This document shows positions 8,718-17,218 of a stretch of DNA of 32,029 nt, one piece after another (within the stretch, counting starts at the first letter, position 1; the number at the start of each line of letters is the position of its first letter). The notes under the pieces were generated by a model. The model was not told where the DNA came from, searched no databases, and saw nothing but the letters and a program-made list of their open reading frames with translations. The stretch comes from a virus: positions 1-32,029 of IMG/VR virus record IMGVR_UViG_3300028873_000052. One strand, written 5' to 3'. The position numbers and the translations under genes are program-made.

Positions 8718-8739
8718 GGGGGAGATGTTACTCTCCCCC
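8718..8739 (-). terminator. Hairpin after the GC-rich membrane-anchored gene
   Basis: GGGGGAGA at 8718-8725 pairs with TCTCCCCC at 8732-8739 around a six-base loop (8 bp). On the minus strand a T-rich stretch (CAATTTTATTTTTC) follows about ten bases later. It sits between the 8751-9428 gene and the downstream 8253-8675 gene. Confidence 0.6.
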
Positions 8740-8750
8740 ATCCATGCCGA

Positions 8751-9428
8751 TCAGACTTCAGCCAGAGCCATGGCCACATCGCCGACAGCTTCGGAATTGC
8801 CGCTGATTTGTTTGTAGCCGTAATAGAGGGCGCCGCCGACGATGGCGAGGCCGACCACGCCGAGCGCGATCTTCTTCCAGGAATAACCTTCTTCTTCTTC
8901 CTTTTCCGCCGGAACGGAAATGATCTGGGGATTGCCGGTGGTCTGGTTGATGCCGCCACGCTGATTGAGCGGAATGATCTGGCCGTTCGACAGACGCAGG
9001 ACCTGCACAAGTTCGCCTGATTCGAGTCGAATGATCTCGGGCTTCACTTCGATGGTTTCGAGGTTGACGGCCTGGGAATTGGCGATGTCGACGAGGGTTT
9101 CGTTGTTCTTGGGCATTTCGAGATTCTCCAAAGGATCGATAATTGTGATGCAGGCGTTCGGATTGAGCGTCTGTAATGCTAAAGCTTGGTAGTACTGAGC
9201 TTTATGTCGGATCTTGATTTGTTCCGGCGTAAAGCCTGCGAGCTCATCCTGCCGAACAAGTTCGTTGAGGATATTGGCAACAACCGTTCCTCGACGATTA
9301 AGCTCCGCAACTCGTTCGGGTGTCGCCTCCAACGGGACAGCTTTAAGCTCTCTCGGAGGAAGGGCGAACTTAGGAGTTCCTTGCTCGCCATCATCGCCGA
9401 ACTGTTCATCTTCGGGATTAAGTGACAT
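8751..9428 (-). CDS. GC-rich gene for a C-terminally membrane-anchored protein
   Basis: A 225-residue protein of unknown family. The N-terminus is acidic (SLNPEDEQFGDDGEQ); the middle contains a predicted helix around NILNELVRQDEL and a beta-like segment (GELVQVLRLSNGQIIPL). After an EKEEEEG stretch, about residues 187-208 (WKKIALGVVGLAIVGGALYY) form one hydrophobic segment with small glycines, leaving a short C-terminal tail: a tail-anchored membrane protein, or a hydrophobic virion segment. The start is ATG 9428 because GAGGAG lies 7 bases upstream. The 3' half is strikingly GC-rich: 40 of 60 bases in 8821-8880 are G or C, against 11 of 60 in 10561-10620. This may indicate transfer from a GC-rich source. 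Confidence 0.75.
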   Translation of the reverse strand: MSLNPEDEQFGDDGEQGTPKFALPPRELKAVPLEATPERVAELNRRGTVVANILNELVRQDELAGFTPEQIKIRHKAQYYQALALQTLNPNACITIIDPLENLEMPKNNETLVDIANSQAVNLETIEVKPEIIRLESGELVQVLRLSNGQIIPLNQRGGINQTTGNPQIISVPAEKEEEEGYSWKKIALGVVGLAIVGGALYYGYKQISGNSEAVGDVAMALAEV

Positions 9429-9594
9429 GATGGCTCTCCTCAAGTTACTTATAGATACCTTGCCGTATCTAGCACAAACGAGACTTCTATATCTATCTAT
9501 GCAAAATAGTAATATATATCTGAAATAAAACGAATTACAATTTATATAGATATCCTAGTCTGAGAAGGCCGAGAGGCCTTCTCAGACTACTGTA
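9429..9594 (-). promoter_or_regulatory. Intergenic leader upstream of the GC-rich gene
   Basis: These 166 bases hold the hairpin of the upstream gene (9556-9589) and an AT-rich leader. On the minus strand the leader contains CATAGATAGATATAGAAG (about 9490-9508), a short TAGA-type repeat resembling the TATAGAT motif seen before other genes, and TATCTATAAG starting at 9457, 29 bases before the ATG. No small gene seen. Confidence 0.3.
9556..9589 (-). terminator. 15-bp hairpin after the metalloprotease gene
   Basis: A perfect 15-bp inverted repeat (TAGTCTGAGAAGGCC at 9556-9570, complement at 9575-9589) with a GAGA loop, immediately downstream of the TAA of the minus-strand metalloprotease gene. 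The bases after it on the minus strand (GGATATCTATATAAATTG) have no T-tract. Confidence 0.65.
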
Positions 9595-11019
9595 TTAAAA
9601 ATGTTTTAGTCGTTCTGATTGATAGTAAAAAGGATTACGAATAAGATTGTTTGTCATCTTCTGTAAAATCTCATAATCTCTAATCATATTTGCAGATGCT
9701 AACATATCTGATAATGATCCAGAATTTGATATACGTAGGATAGTACTGAATATCAAATTTCTAAACTTATGAATATCTCTTTCCTTAATCTCATTGATAG
9801 TATTCTTCAATGATTTAATAGAATTAATAAAATCTAGTGAAACATCCTTTGGTAAATTACTATCTTTAAATCGAACTAATGTATTAAAATAAACTTCTTC
9901 GCATCTTAAGATATCATCATCGTATCCACTTATGAATCCGTTTGTAATAGGACCAAAGAAATATTTCATTAATAATGTTAAAGTAGAGACAGTTCTTACA
10001 TACGGTACATACTTAGTATCGAAATCTCCTAACTGATATTTTCTAGATTTTTCAAGCCCAGAGATGAGATGATGACCATATCCATGCCTAACACAAAATT
10101 CGTCAGCTATTCTTTCTATATAAGCAAAGTTTAATTTAGTTAATACGATATCACTTACTTTAGCATTCTGAAAGTTTTTATCTGAAATAAGTTTCTTATC
10201 GGATATAGCAGTAATGATGGTTGCTATTCCTAAATTATATGCTTTATTCTTATTATCGTCAGTTATCAATTTAATTAAGTTTTCTTTTTCTATAGTTGTT
10301 AGGTCTTTATTATTCTTAATGATTTCAATAAGATCAGTTCCGTATTTATTTAAAATTTCATCATCTTTTTCTAATTGTAATAGTTTTACAGAATTTGAAA
10401 TAATATCACATCTATGATACATAGCTGTACATAATTCAATATATGTCATAGTGTGACCAATTTCATGTAAGATCATTGCAGTCACTTCTTCTGGTGTAAT
10501 ATGAACAGGATATAAGCACTTACTCATTAATACTGATAAATATAAAAATAACTTTGATCTTATCTTTGAAACATTAGACTTTAATCTTGAAGTATTTAGA
10601 TCTAAATTATTTGAAATTATTTCTAATGTTTGTTTATATGAATTATAATTAGATTTATTATGTTCTATATCGTTATGTGTTCCTTGCATAGCATCAGTAA
10701 TATAAATATGAGAATTTAAATCATCTTTTTCAATGATAGGATCAAATAGTGTTAACATAGCCCCATTAAAATAAGTTAAAGAAGGATCTACAAAAACTTG
10801 ATTGTTTACTCCGGTTTCTTCAAAAACAATAGTCTCTAACTCTTTCTTAAACTTATCAGTTATTTCAGTATATGGATGTACAGTTCCTATCGTAAATGTT
10901 TTAACTTCATTATATTTATCCTCTAACTTAATCATTGTATCATTAACACAAGTAAAAATACGTTTAGCTAATTTACTATTATTTTGAAAAGAAATGCGTT
11001 CAAAGCCATATGTTAACAT
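9595..11019 (-). CDS. Putative zinc metalloprotease (HEIGH motif, M48-like)
   Basis: A 474-residue protein with a classic zinc-protease motif: TAMILHEIGHTMTYIE, with HEIGH at 185-189. About 115 residues later comes YIERIADEFCVRHGYG (300-315); E302 with D306 matches the ExxxD-type third zinc ligand of M48 and related gluzincins. Residues 157-166 (LFLYLSVLMS) are hydrophobic, but no clear signal peptide is seen. It is therefore probably an active metallopeptidase, but its substrate is unknown; processing virion proteins or cutting host proteins are both possible. Its start is supported by GAAAGGA five bases before ATG 11019 and it has its own promoter-like motif (11048-11054). It is very AT-rich although both neighbours contain GC-rich patches. 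Motif sure; family and role inferred. Confidence 0.75.
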   Translation of the reverse strand: MLTYGFERISFQNNSKLAKRIFTCVNDTMIKLEDKYNEVKTFTIGTVHPYTEITDKFKKELETIVFEETGVNNQVFVDPSLTYFNGAMLTLFDPIIEKDDLNSHIYITDAMQGTHNDIEHNKSNYNSYKQTLEIISNNLDLNTSRLKSNVSKIRSKLFLYLSVLMSKCLYPVHITPEEVTAMILHEIGHTMTYIELCTAMYHRCDIISNSVKLLQLEKDDEILNKYGTDLIEIIKNNKDLTTIEKENLIKLITDDNKNKAYNLGIATIITAISDKKLISDKNFQNAKVSDIVLTKLNFAYIERIADEFCVRHGYGHHLISGLEKSRKYQLGDFDTKYVPYVRTVSTLTLLMKYFFGPITNGFISGYDDDILRCEEVYFNTLVRFKDSNLPKDVSLDFINSIKSLKNTINEIKERDIHKFRNLIFSTILRISNSGSLSDMLASANMIRDYEILQKMTNNLIRNPFYYQSERLKHF

Positions 11020-11047
11020 TTTTGTCCTTTCGTATAAAAAAGAAATG

Positions 11048-11054
11048 ATCTATA
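11048..11054 (-). promoter_or_regulatory. Promoter-like TATAGAT motif before the metalloprotease gene
   Basis: TATAGAT on the minus strand, first T 35 bases before the ATG at 11019. The same heptamer occurs at a nearly identical distance before the genes starting at 15933 and 21570. Confidence 0.35.
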
Positions 11055-11080
11055 AAGTGGTCTAAAATAATAAGAAAATC

Positions 11081-11113
11081 TATACCAGGTGGAGCAATGC
11101 TCCACCTGGTATA
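11081..11113 (-). terminator. 15-bp hairpin after the acidic-tail gene
   Basis: A perfect 15-bp inverted repeat (TATACCAGGTGGAGC at 11081-11095, complement at 11099-11113) with an AAT loop, just downstream of the gene ending at 11130. On the minus strand GATTTTCTTATTATTTT follows, the most T-rich tail of the hairpins in this window, so this is the best candidate for an intrinsic terminator. Confidence 0.7.
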
Positions 11114-11129
11114 TGATCAGCCTGAAAAA

Positions 11130-12572
11130 TTACAGGTTTTCAGGATCGACTTCGGCGCCGGCCGAGTCTTCTTCATGGCGTTCGCCATTGCCGGCATTTT
11201 CGGGATCGTCGTTGTTGATCTCATGATGCTGGCCGTCGTTCTCGGGGTCCTCGAACCCTTCACCTTCCAGCTTGTCCTCGGTCTTTTCCGGCAGATCGAT
11301 AGGATCTTCGAAGGTGTTCTCGGCGCCATTGCCTTCGCCAGCCAGCTCAGCATCTTCGACAGCACCGAATTCGAGGTCGGCGGGAACTTCGACTTCCTCG
11401 TCTTCGACCACCAGATTGGCAGGATCGGCATCCAGAATGTCTTCGGCGTCGGTGACGATGTCCAAGTTTTCATCTATATCAGGCATGATGTCCTCTTTCT
11501 TTGTAAACGGATCTGCAACATGCAGAACACAAGAAATGCACGATAACGCAGCATCAATAGTTTCGATAAACAGCGATACGTGATGAGCTATATTATCATG
11601 AATGATGTCGATTTGTGACACGTTTGACGGTGTCTCGATATCATCCTCATTACCAATAGCATTTTCAACCTGAGGCGGAACATCATTGTCGACACCATGA
11701 GCATAGTTGACCATGTCAGAGACATTGGTCAAAATGCCTTCAGCGCGACCGATGAGCACTTCAAGTTCATCACAGAGTTCATCAGCAGCGGTAATGATTT
11801 CCAGAACATTCTGGTAACTGTAACCGAGATTATTGACAGTACCCTTCGATTCAATATAATTTTCTTTGATATTATCTTTTAAATGAATAATTGTATTTGA
11901 AGACTGATCATATTGAGCACCAGTAATAGGATTGAGAGCTTCAACAAAAGATTTCAGATGTTCAGCAACAGCATTAATACTATCATTATCCAGAGGATCA
12001 ATGTGTTTAATATCGATATCTTTAATCAGATTTTTAAGTACATTTAATTTTTCTAACAAGGCCGAAGAATTGATCGCAACAAGAGCAGTATTATTGACTT
12101 CAGTATTTTCAACACTATTCGTGGAAAGGCGAGCAGAAGTTTTATCCAATTGCGCATCAAGCAGAGCAACATTGTCTTCGAGTTTCGAGAAGACTTCACC
12201 AAGGTTATCTCTGACATTACCCAACCAATCCTTTATACGAGTATTATTGGAATCATTAATATCATCTATTTCAGAAGTTAAACTTTCAACACGGCGATCT
12301 GTAGGATCGACATCAACATCATCAAGGGATTCTTGAGCAGGCATAGATTTAATAGAACCAGTGTGAATATTACCAGGATTAATAATAGAGATAATAGATT
12401 TGTTCATACCACCGTGTCTGAGAACATTAGCGATATGACGAGATTCTTTCAATTCGCAGCTAATATGCTGCATATTCTCAAGGCCACTACGAACACCATT
12501 GATCGCATCCTTGAACTGAGACACAATCGAAATGACATTCGATAGTGAAATACGCTTTTTTGTATTTGCCAT
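11130..12572 (-). CDS. Helical protein with GC-rich, acidic low-complexity C-terminal tail
   Basis: A 480-residue protein of unknown family. Residues 1 to about 350 are helical and polar, with coiled-coil-like stretches (LEDNVALLDAQLDKT, ALVAINSSALLEKLNVLKN). The last 110 or so are extremely acidic and gap-rich (EDEEVEVPADLEFG, GEGFEDPENDG), probably disordered. The DNA for this tail is GC-rich (36 of 60 bases in 11221-11280) while the 5' part is AT-rich, so the tail may have been added or replaced. Start chosen at ATG 12572 (MANTKKRIS): the longer frame from 12623 would overlap the upstream gene and encodes no sensible extension; only a weak ACGAG ribosome site is present. It is the fourth gene of the 15933-11130 run, perhaps a virion or assembly protein. 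Confidence 0.7.
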   Translation of the reverse strand: MANTKKRISLSNVISIVSQFKDAINGVRSGLENMQHISCELKESRHIANVLRHGGMNKSIISIINPGNIHTGSIKSMPAQESLDDVDVDPTDRRVESLTSEIDDINDSNNTRIKDWLGNVRDNLGEVFSKLEDNVALLDAQLDKTSARLSTNSVENTEVNNTALVAINSSALLEKLNVLKNLIKDIDIKHIDPLDNDSINAVAEHLKSFVEALNPITGAQYDQSSNTIIHLKDNIKENYIESKGTVNNLGYSYQNVLEIITAADELCDELEVLIGRAEGILTNVSDMVNYAHGVDNDVPPQVENAIGNEDDIETPSNVSQIDIIHDNIAHHVSLFIETIDAALSCISCVLHVADPFTKKEDIMPDIDENLDIVTDAEDILDADPANLVVEDEEVEVPADLEFGAVEDAELAGEGNGAENTFEDPIDLPEKTEDKLEGEGFEDPENDGQHHEINNDDPENAGNGERHEEDSAGAEVDPENL

Positions 12573-12606
12573 GATTTTTGACTCGTTCTTGTGTCTGTGA
12601 AAAATA

Positions 12607-13563
12607 CTAGCCCCAAATAGCATTCGTAGTATATAACGGAGATTTTAACTTCTTATTAATGACTGAAACATTGTCTTCATTGAATCGTGTATACAAGCCT
12701 GCTAATCTAGAGAAATAATCTTCCATAGCAATAAGGTATTCACTACCATCATTCGAAATTTGATAATTTTCTTCTGGAATAGATTTGATAACAGGAAGAG
12801 AAATAGGAGCACACAATAGTGTGCTATTAGATATTTTAAAATCTAATCTTCTATGATGAACATGTTTAAAATTACATTCAATTTCATTTATACTTGTATT
12901 TGTCATTCTGCAAATGATATAGATAAAAATTCTTAAAATACTTACATGATCTTTAAACTCTAATACTTCAGATGTTGTGATAGTTCTTATCTTGTCAATA
13001 AAAGGGCTGATATAAGAAATGGATTTTGCAACACCATTTAAAGAGCCAATCATTGTACTATAAAGTGTTGTTTCCAAATTATAAAGAATATTGTTATCGC
13101 CACTTATAGTTTTCGTATTATTGAAATTAGTTAGCTTCAATATAGATTTAACATATTCTAAAGAAATGGGATCTAATGTATCAATATTTACTGATAATGA
13201 TCTACCAGTTGTCATTCTATCAATACATTTAAATAGACCAGCATACATTGTCATAATATTTGTATTAATGGAAGATGAAATAAATTTCTGTAAAACCGTA
13301 TTCTGAATATTTTTAGTTTTATTACCATAGACACCAAACTGCTCATCATAATCTAATTCAGTTGGCATTGGTGTCAATGAGAACTGTTTGAATTCATGTA
13401 GATAATGAATACCTTTTTCAAATACATAATTTTTATCATTAAACCGTCTTAGTAGATTGGTATACTTAAGAACCATAATCATAAAATAAGCAATATCAGA
13501 ATCACTACTCAGTAACTTGAATTTCTTAATATCAGCCTGTCTATCGAGTCTTGAATTAGCCAT
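12607..13563 (-). CDS. Hypothetical protein, 318 aa
   Basis: A mostly helical soluble protein (start MANSRLDRQADIKKF) with hydrophobic helices such as IAYFMIMVLKY and ILRIFIYIICRM, more consistent with a buried core than with membrane insertion. No motif recognised. It starts 8 bases inside the 3' end of the preceding gene, with GAGG six bases upstream, so translation is coupled. Ends with TAG 35 bases before the next gene. Being between other unknown genes of a tail/virion region, it is probably structural, but nothing in the sequence proves it. Confidence 0.75.
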   Translation of the reverse strand: MANSRLDRQADIKKFKLLSSDSDIAYFMIMVLKYTNLLRRFNDKNYVFEKGIHYLHEFKQFSLTPMPTELDYDEQFGVYGNKTKNIQNTVLQKFISSSINTNIMTMYAGLFKCIDRMTTGRSLSVNIDTLDPISLEYVKSILKLTNFNNTKTISGDNNILYNLETTLYSTMIGSLNGVAKSISYISPFIDKIRTITTSEVLEFKDHVSILRIFIYIICRMTNTSINEIECNFKHVHHRRLDFKISNSTLLCAPISLPVIKSIPEENYQISNDGSEYLIAMEDYFSRLAGLYTRFNEDNVSVINKKLKSPLYTTNAIWG

Positions 13564-14539
13564 GGCCTACCTCGAAATCATGGATAGCCTTATCGCATTT
13601 TGTAACTTCGTCATTCAATTTATTAACCAATTCTTCGAGTTTTCTATAATCGGCAGATTCAGTATCCAACTTCTGCATCATCTGGCGATATAATGAAATC
13701 TTAGCCAATAACCAATCTTTTCTATATTTACGTTCTTCATTAATACGACGCTTGACACTTTCAATAGAATCCATAACAAACAAAATAGGAGAGAATACAG
13801 CAAATCCAGTATTCAATAACCCTTTAATAGCAATGCTATAATCATTGAAATTAACAGTATCATCAATAACGACTTTATCCGTCTGAATAAAGAAGTCATT
13901 ATTATTCTTACGCATCATTTCAATTTCAGTTAAAATAGTCTGACCAGATCTACGATTGAATAGAATATCAAAGAATGAAGCAACAGCATTCGTATTTGCA
14001 ATAATTTCTTCAATACGATACCGAGGAACAGTATCGACTGTATTTGTAGCATCTGCCATCATGTAATCAAACATGTAAGTATAAAAGTTGATAACTTTAG
14101 GAATGAACTGAATATAACCGATACAAGAAGCATGAGACATCTTCATCTGTTCAATAGTAATCTCAGTAGGGTCTGTTCCCGCACTAAAAACAGTATTAAA
14201 TTCATTTCTAATAATTGTCAAATCGTTTTCCATGATCTTAAATAGAGTAATAAAAGAACTCAACATAGCTTTAGATTCTAAACCAGCAACTGTAGTATTT
14301 GTCAACTTCAAGAAATTACTATAATGATTATAAAAATCAGAAATGTTATGGTTCTGTTTCTTATTTCTAATAATAACCGTTAAAGATTTTAAGACATCAA
14401 TACTCTTAGAAGTGATATCGATCATATCGTCAACATTTTCAAGATTGATATCAATAATATCTAATAAATCAGACTTACGAATAGAATTCTTCTTAGACTT
14501 GAAGATGCGGGAGAAGAACCCACCTAACATAAATTTCAT
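13556..14539 (-). CDS. Hypothetical helical protein, 327 aa, C-terminal coiled coil
   Basis: The N-terminus (MKFMLGGFFSRIFKSKKNSIRK) is hydrophobic then very basic, reminiscent of an amphipathic membrane- or DNA-touching helix. The body is all-helical; the C-terminal 60 residues (KLDTESADYRKLEELVNKLNDE and following) look like a coiled coil. No family recognised. AGAAAGG lies 8 bases before the ATG. The 3' end overlaps the next gene by 8 bases. Second gene of a four-gene run starting at 15933. Confidence 0.75.
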   Translation of the reverse strand: MKFMLGGFFSRIFKSKKNSIRKSDLLDIIDINLENVDDMIDITSKSIDVLKSLTVIIRNKKQNHNISDFYNHYSNFLKLTNTTVAGLESKAMLSSFITLFKIMENDLTIIRNEFNTVFSAGTDPTEITIEQMKMSHASCIGYIQFIPKVINFYTYMFDYMMADATNTVDTVPRYRIEEIIANTNAVASFFDILFNRRSGQTILTEIEMMRKNNNDFFIQTDKVVIDDTVNFNDYSIAIKGLLNTGFAVFSPILFVMDSIESVKRRINEERKYRKDWLLAKISLYRQMMQKLDTESADYRKLEELVNKLNDEVTKCDKAIHDFEVGHG

Positions 14540-14553
14540 GGAAAGAACCTTTC

Positions 14554-15933
14554 TTAGAACTTAGGAGCCTTGCCCTGGTTTAAAGCATTAAGAACAGAGA
14601 CAATATCTAAGTTCCCACCACCCTTAGCAGATGTTTTCATTTGATCAAATGTAAATGTAGAAACAGTATCTAAACCATTGTAATACATAGTGACAGTATT
14701 GTACATCGTATCAACAATGATAATCATCATGGTAAAAGACTTAGCAAAGAAGTCATCGCGCATTTCTTTATTTTCAAATGTAAAACCAGATTCTGCCTGA
14801 GCCAATTTAGCAGCATCGCCGCTAAATACCATGACAGCATTTGCTAAATTGCGAGAACGGTCTGCTTGCTTATAAGCAATATTAGCATATGCTTTACCAC
14901 GATTTTTAGTCTGCTGTTTAGCCATCTCAGATAGAATACCAGTGCTATCCTGACGCATAGCTTTATTACGATCACGAATAACATCCATATTAAACACAAG
15001 ATCGCCCCAGAAAGAAATCTCACCAGTCTTCCACTGTAAGTAGCGCTGCATAAATGTATGAACAACATTCAGTTTAATAGCTTCAATAGCAACACGGATC
15101 GGCATGATGTAGGGAGACATCTGAACTAATAAATTAATAGTGACATTGGCGTGATGATTATCAGGGTTCTGTAGAGTAACTTCAATAACTTTACCAGCAG
15201 GAATATGATTGTCACCAGCTAATGAGACAACCTGGCCTTTTGTACCATAAGGAGTATGCTTATTCTTATTTTCAAGATCCATAATTTTAAGCATTGTATC
15301 TTGTTGTCTGCTCTTCTGAGCCAAACGATCTTTCTCATCTTGTGTCTTATCACGATTGTCCTGATGAGTACGATCTTGTTCATCTTTATTTCTTTTATAA
15401 GCATCTTTACTATGGTCGATGATGTAATCAACAGCATCTTTTTGCTGCTTATATTTAAATTCATCTTCCTTTAAATCTTCTAAACTAAAGACATTTCTGT
15501 TTAATTTAATTTTTGTTTTATATGTTGTATTCATAGCTTCGAAAGCGGCAATAGAAGAAACATGTTCTTTTGTCAGAGATTCAGTAGCGACAACCTTAAT
15601 CATGCTTTCAATAGTCTTACCACCGGTAACATAATTGTTCATCTGGAGAGCATTAAGGACAAGAGCAGCAAATAAGTTGTGTGTTGTTTTAACGACATCT
15701 GTCATGATAGGTTCAGAAGCAACAGTTTCGTCGATGTAAATACGGCTTATGATCATGCTCTTTTTAGCAAATGAAAAAAGACTTACATTAGCACTATCTT
15801 TAATATCTTTAGTGGCATTAATAACATCACCAACAGTAACCTCACCTTCTGGAGTTTTAACACCTAATGACTTTACAGCATTAAGCATAGACGAAACGCA
15901 AGAGACGGCAGTAAGCACGGCAGGAATAGCCAT
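14554..15933 (-). CDS. Hypothetical probable virion protein, 459 aa
   Basis: Begins MAIPAVLTAVSCVSSMLNAV, a hydrophobic helix that might look like a signal sequence but lacks the basic start expected of one. Around residues 170-225 lies a highly charged Gln/Asp/Lys-rich helix (DEQDRTHQDNRDKTQDEKDR), then beta-like segments (GKVIEVTLQNPDN, ANVTINLLVQ). The C-terminal part (about 400-450) is hydrophobic (FTMMIIIVDTMYNTVTMYY) and ends GKAPKF. I recognise no family. AAGGA sits 8 bases before the ATG, and a TATAGAT promoter-like motif lies 25 bases further up. It leads the minus-strand block 15933 to 8253 and is divergent from the baseplate genes. Confidence 0.75.
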   Translation of the reverse strand: MAIPAVLTAVSCVSSMLNAVKSLGVKTPEGEVTVGDVINATKDIKDSANVSLFSFAKKSMIISRIYIDETVASEPIMTDVVKTTHNLFAALVLNALQMNNYVTGGKTIESMIKVVATESLTKEHVSSIAAFEAMNTTYKTKIKLNRNVFSLEDLKEDEFKYKQQKDAVDYIIDHSKDAYKRNKDEQDRTHQDNRDKTQDEKDRLAQKSRQQDTMLKIMDLENKNKHTPYGTKGQVVSLAGDNHIPAGKVIEVTLQNPDNHHANVTINLLVQMSPYIMPIRVAIEAIKLNVVHTFMQRYLQWKTGEISFWGDLVFNMDVIRDRNKAMRQDSTGILSEMAKQQTKNRGKAYANIAYKQADRSRNLANAVMVFSGDAAKLAQAESGFTFENKEMRDDFFAKSFTMMIIIVDTMYNTVTMYYNGLDTVSTFTFDQMKTSAKGGGNLDIVSVLNALNQGKAPKF

Positions 15934-15957
15934 TTTGGAAATCCTTATAATTCCACA

Positions 15958-15964
15958 ATCTATA
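15958..15964 (-). promoter_or_regulatory. Promoter-like TATAGAT motif before the 15933 gene
   Basis: Minus-strand TATAGATTGTGG; its first T is 31 bases before the ATG at 15933. It is back to back with the plus-strand motif at 15986, in an 86-base divergent gap. Confidence 0.38.
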
Positions 15965-15985
15965 AAATATCTTTTTAAAATATAC

Positions 15986-15992
15986 TATGATT
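15986..15992 (+). promoter_or_regulatory. Promoter-like TATGATT motif before the baseplate genes
   Basis: Plus-strand TATACTATGATTTG, with TATG starting 34 bases before the chosen ATG at 16020. The same TATGA core lies 34 bases before the RNA polymerase gene at 31145. phiKZ late promoters are reported to carry a short TATG motif. Confidence 0.38.
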
Positions 15993-16019
15993 TGTACACT
16001 TTATGGAGGCGAATTCCAT

Positions 16020-17204
16020 ATGGGCGACTATGAAATACAAAAAGCTAGTACTGGAAATATAAGTCTTTATGATGGCGAACACCAAGAAATAATGGATCTT
16101 CTTACAAAACAATCTTTTATGTATTCGGGTTTCGGCAGTTCTGAGTATCAATATGAAAACATTTTGGCATCGTATGATCGATTTAATAGAAATGTTATGT
16201 TGCCTGTTACTGATACACCAGGTCTTACTTTTATAACAAGACCTAGACTTAATTTATCTATGCCTTCTTTAAGACGAGATAACGTAATGGCTATGTTAGA
16301 TACCATTGATACTACAAGTATTAATTTTGCAGTCAGAATGATGCTGGATACATATTTAGCAGATTCTGGAGTATTTAAACCATTAGCGGACCAGTGTCCA
16401 TTTATTGATAATAATTCTCCTTTTCTTATCCCATTATCTAATACATTAATGAGTCAGACTGGTTGGCCAGATCCTACACTCGATACTGAAACAATTGCAG
16501 AAGGATTCTTCTGTGAAGATTTTACATTTGTTCGTGGTTCAGATATGTTGAATAGAACATATGATTTAAATTTAACATTCAGAGATATTCAAGGTAGTTT
16601 TATCAGTGCTTTGTTATATTACTGGTTGCATTATGTTGAACTATTACCAACTGGTTTAACTGTTGCTTATCAGGACGATATCTTCTTAAGAAGAATGAAT
16701 TATACATGTTCTATTTATAGATTTATTTTAGATCCTTCAAGACAGTATATTACAAAATGGGCTAAAGCAACTGGATGTATGTTCAAATCACACCCTATTG
16801 GTCAGTCATTTAATCATAGTGAAAAACAAGCATTCTTACATGAGAATATTAATTTAAGCGTAAACTTCTTCTGTAATAAAATAGAATATATGAATCCTAT
16901 GATATTTCAAGATTTTAATAGAGTTACTATGAAGTTCAGCGGAGATAAAACTATTTCTGATATACAAAGTTATACAAAAGTTCCAGTCTCTTCAAATTAT
17001 AACTATATCGGATTTCCATATGTTGATACTTATGGTTTATTTAATAGTAAGAAAGTGGGTATGAATGAAATGGTGTTCTTAACAGATAAATCATTAGACA
17101 ACCCATATAAAAGTAAAATAGAATCAATGTTTGAAGACATTACAGTAAATTCAACGTTACCATCAAAATCTGTTGAAGCTATGAAAGAGACTATGGGTGT
17201 CTAA
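16020..17204 (+). CDS. Probable baseplate or tail structural protein, 394 aa
   Basis: A soluble mixed alpha/beta protein beginning MGDYEIQKASTGNISLYDGE. Residues about 176-190 (MLNRTYDLNLTFRDI) resemble a segment of the 669-aa tail protein (FSRSYSLNLSLRSP), suggesting a shared fold. The start at 16020 is preferred to ATG 15987 because GGAGG lies 10 bases before it, while 15987 has none and sits in the promoter-like motif. It is followed after 14 bases by the gp6-like gene, whose ribosome site overlaps this gene's stop. This pairing points to the baseplate; exact role unknown. Confidence 0.7.
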   Translation: MGDYEIQKASTGNISLYDGEHQEIMDLLTKQSFMYSGFGSSEYQYENILASYDRFNRNVMLPVTDTPGLTFITRPRLNLSMPSLRRDNVMAMLDTIDTTSINFAVRMMLDTYLADSGVFKPLADQCPFIDNNSPFLIPLSNTLMSQTGWPDPTLDTETIAEGFFCEDFTFVRGSDMLNRTYDLNLTFRDIQGSFISALLYYWLHYVELLPTGLTVAYQDDIFLRRMNYTCSIYRFILDPSRQYITKWAKATGCMFKSHPIGQSFNHSEKQAFLHENINLSVNFFCNKIEYMNPMIFQDFNRVTMKFSGDKTISDIQSYTKVPVSSNYNYIGFPYVDTYGLFNSKKVGMNEMVFLTDKSLDNPYKSKIESMFEDITVNSTLPSKSVEAMKETMGV

Positions 17205-17218
17205 AGGAGACAAGATCG

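Noticed and set aside
8709-9020. Open frames on the plus strand opposite the GC-rich gene
   Set aside because: GC-rich DNA has few stops, so shadow frames arise. The minus-strand frame has a good ribosome binding site, sensible protein features and a hairpin at its end.
9556-9589. The long inverted repeat as a phage attachment site or inverted-repeat element
   Set aside because: Similar hairpins follow most transcription blocks here and no integrase is nearby, so a gene-end role is simpler.
11097-11583. Plus-strand open frames opposite the acidic tail
   Set aside because: They lie in the GC-rich 3' part of the minus-strand gene, lack ribosome sites and one starts inside the hairpin.
12573-12623. 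Longer start for the acidic-tail gene
   Set aside because: It would overlap the upstream gene's end and gives an unlike N-terminus; the ATG at 12572 starts a plausible protein.
15987-16019. Earlier ATG for the 394-aa baseplate gene
   Set aside because: No ribosome binding site and it lies within the promoter-like motif; GGAGG fits the ATG at 16020.
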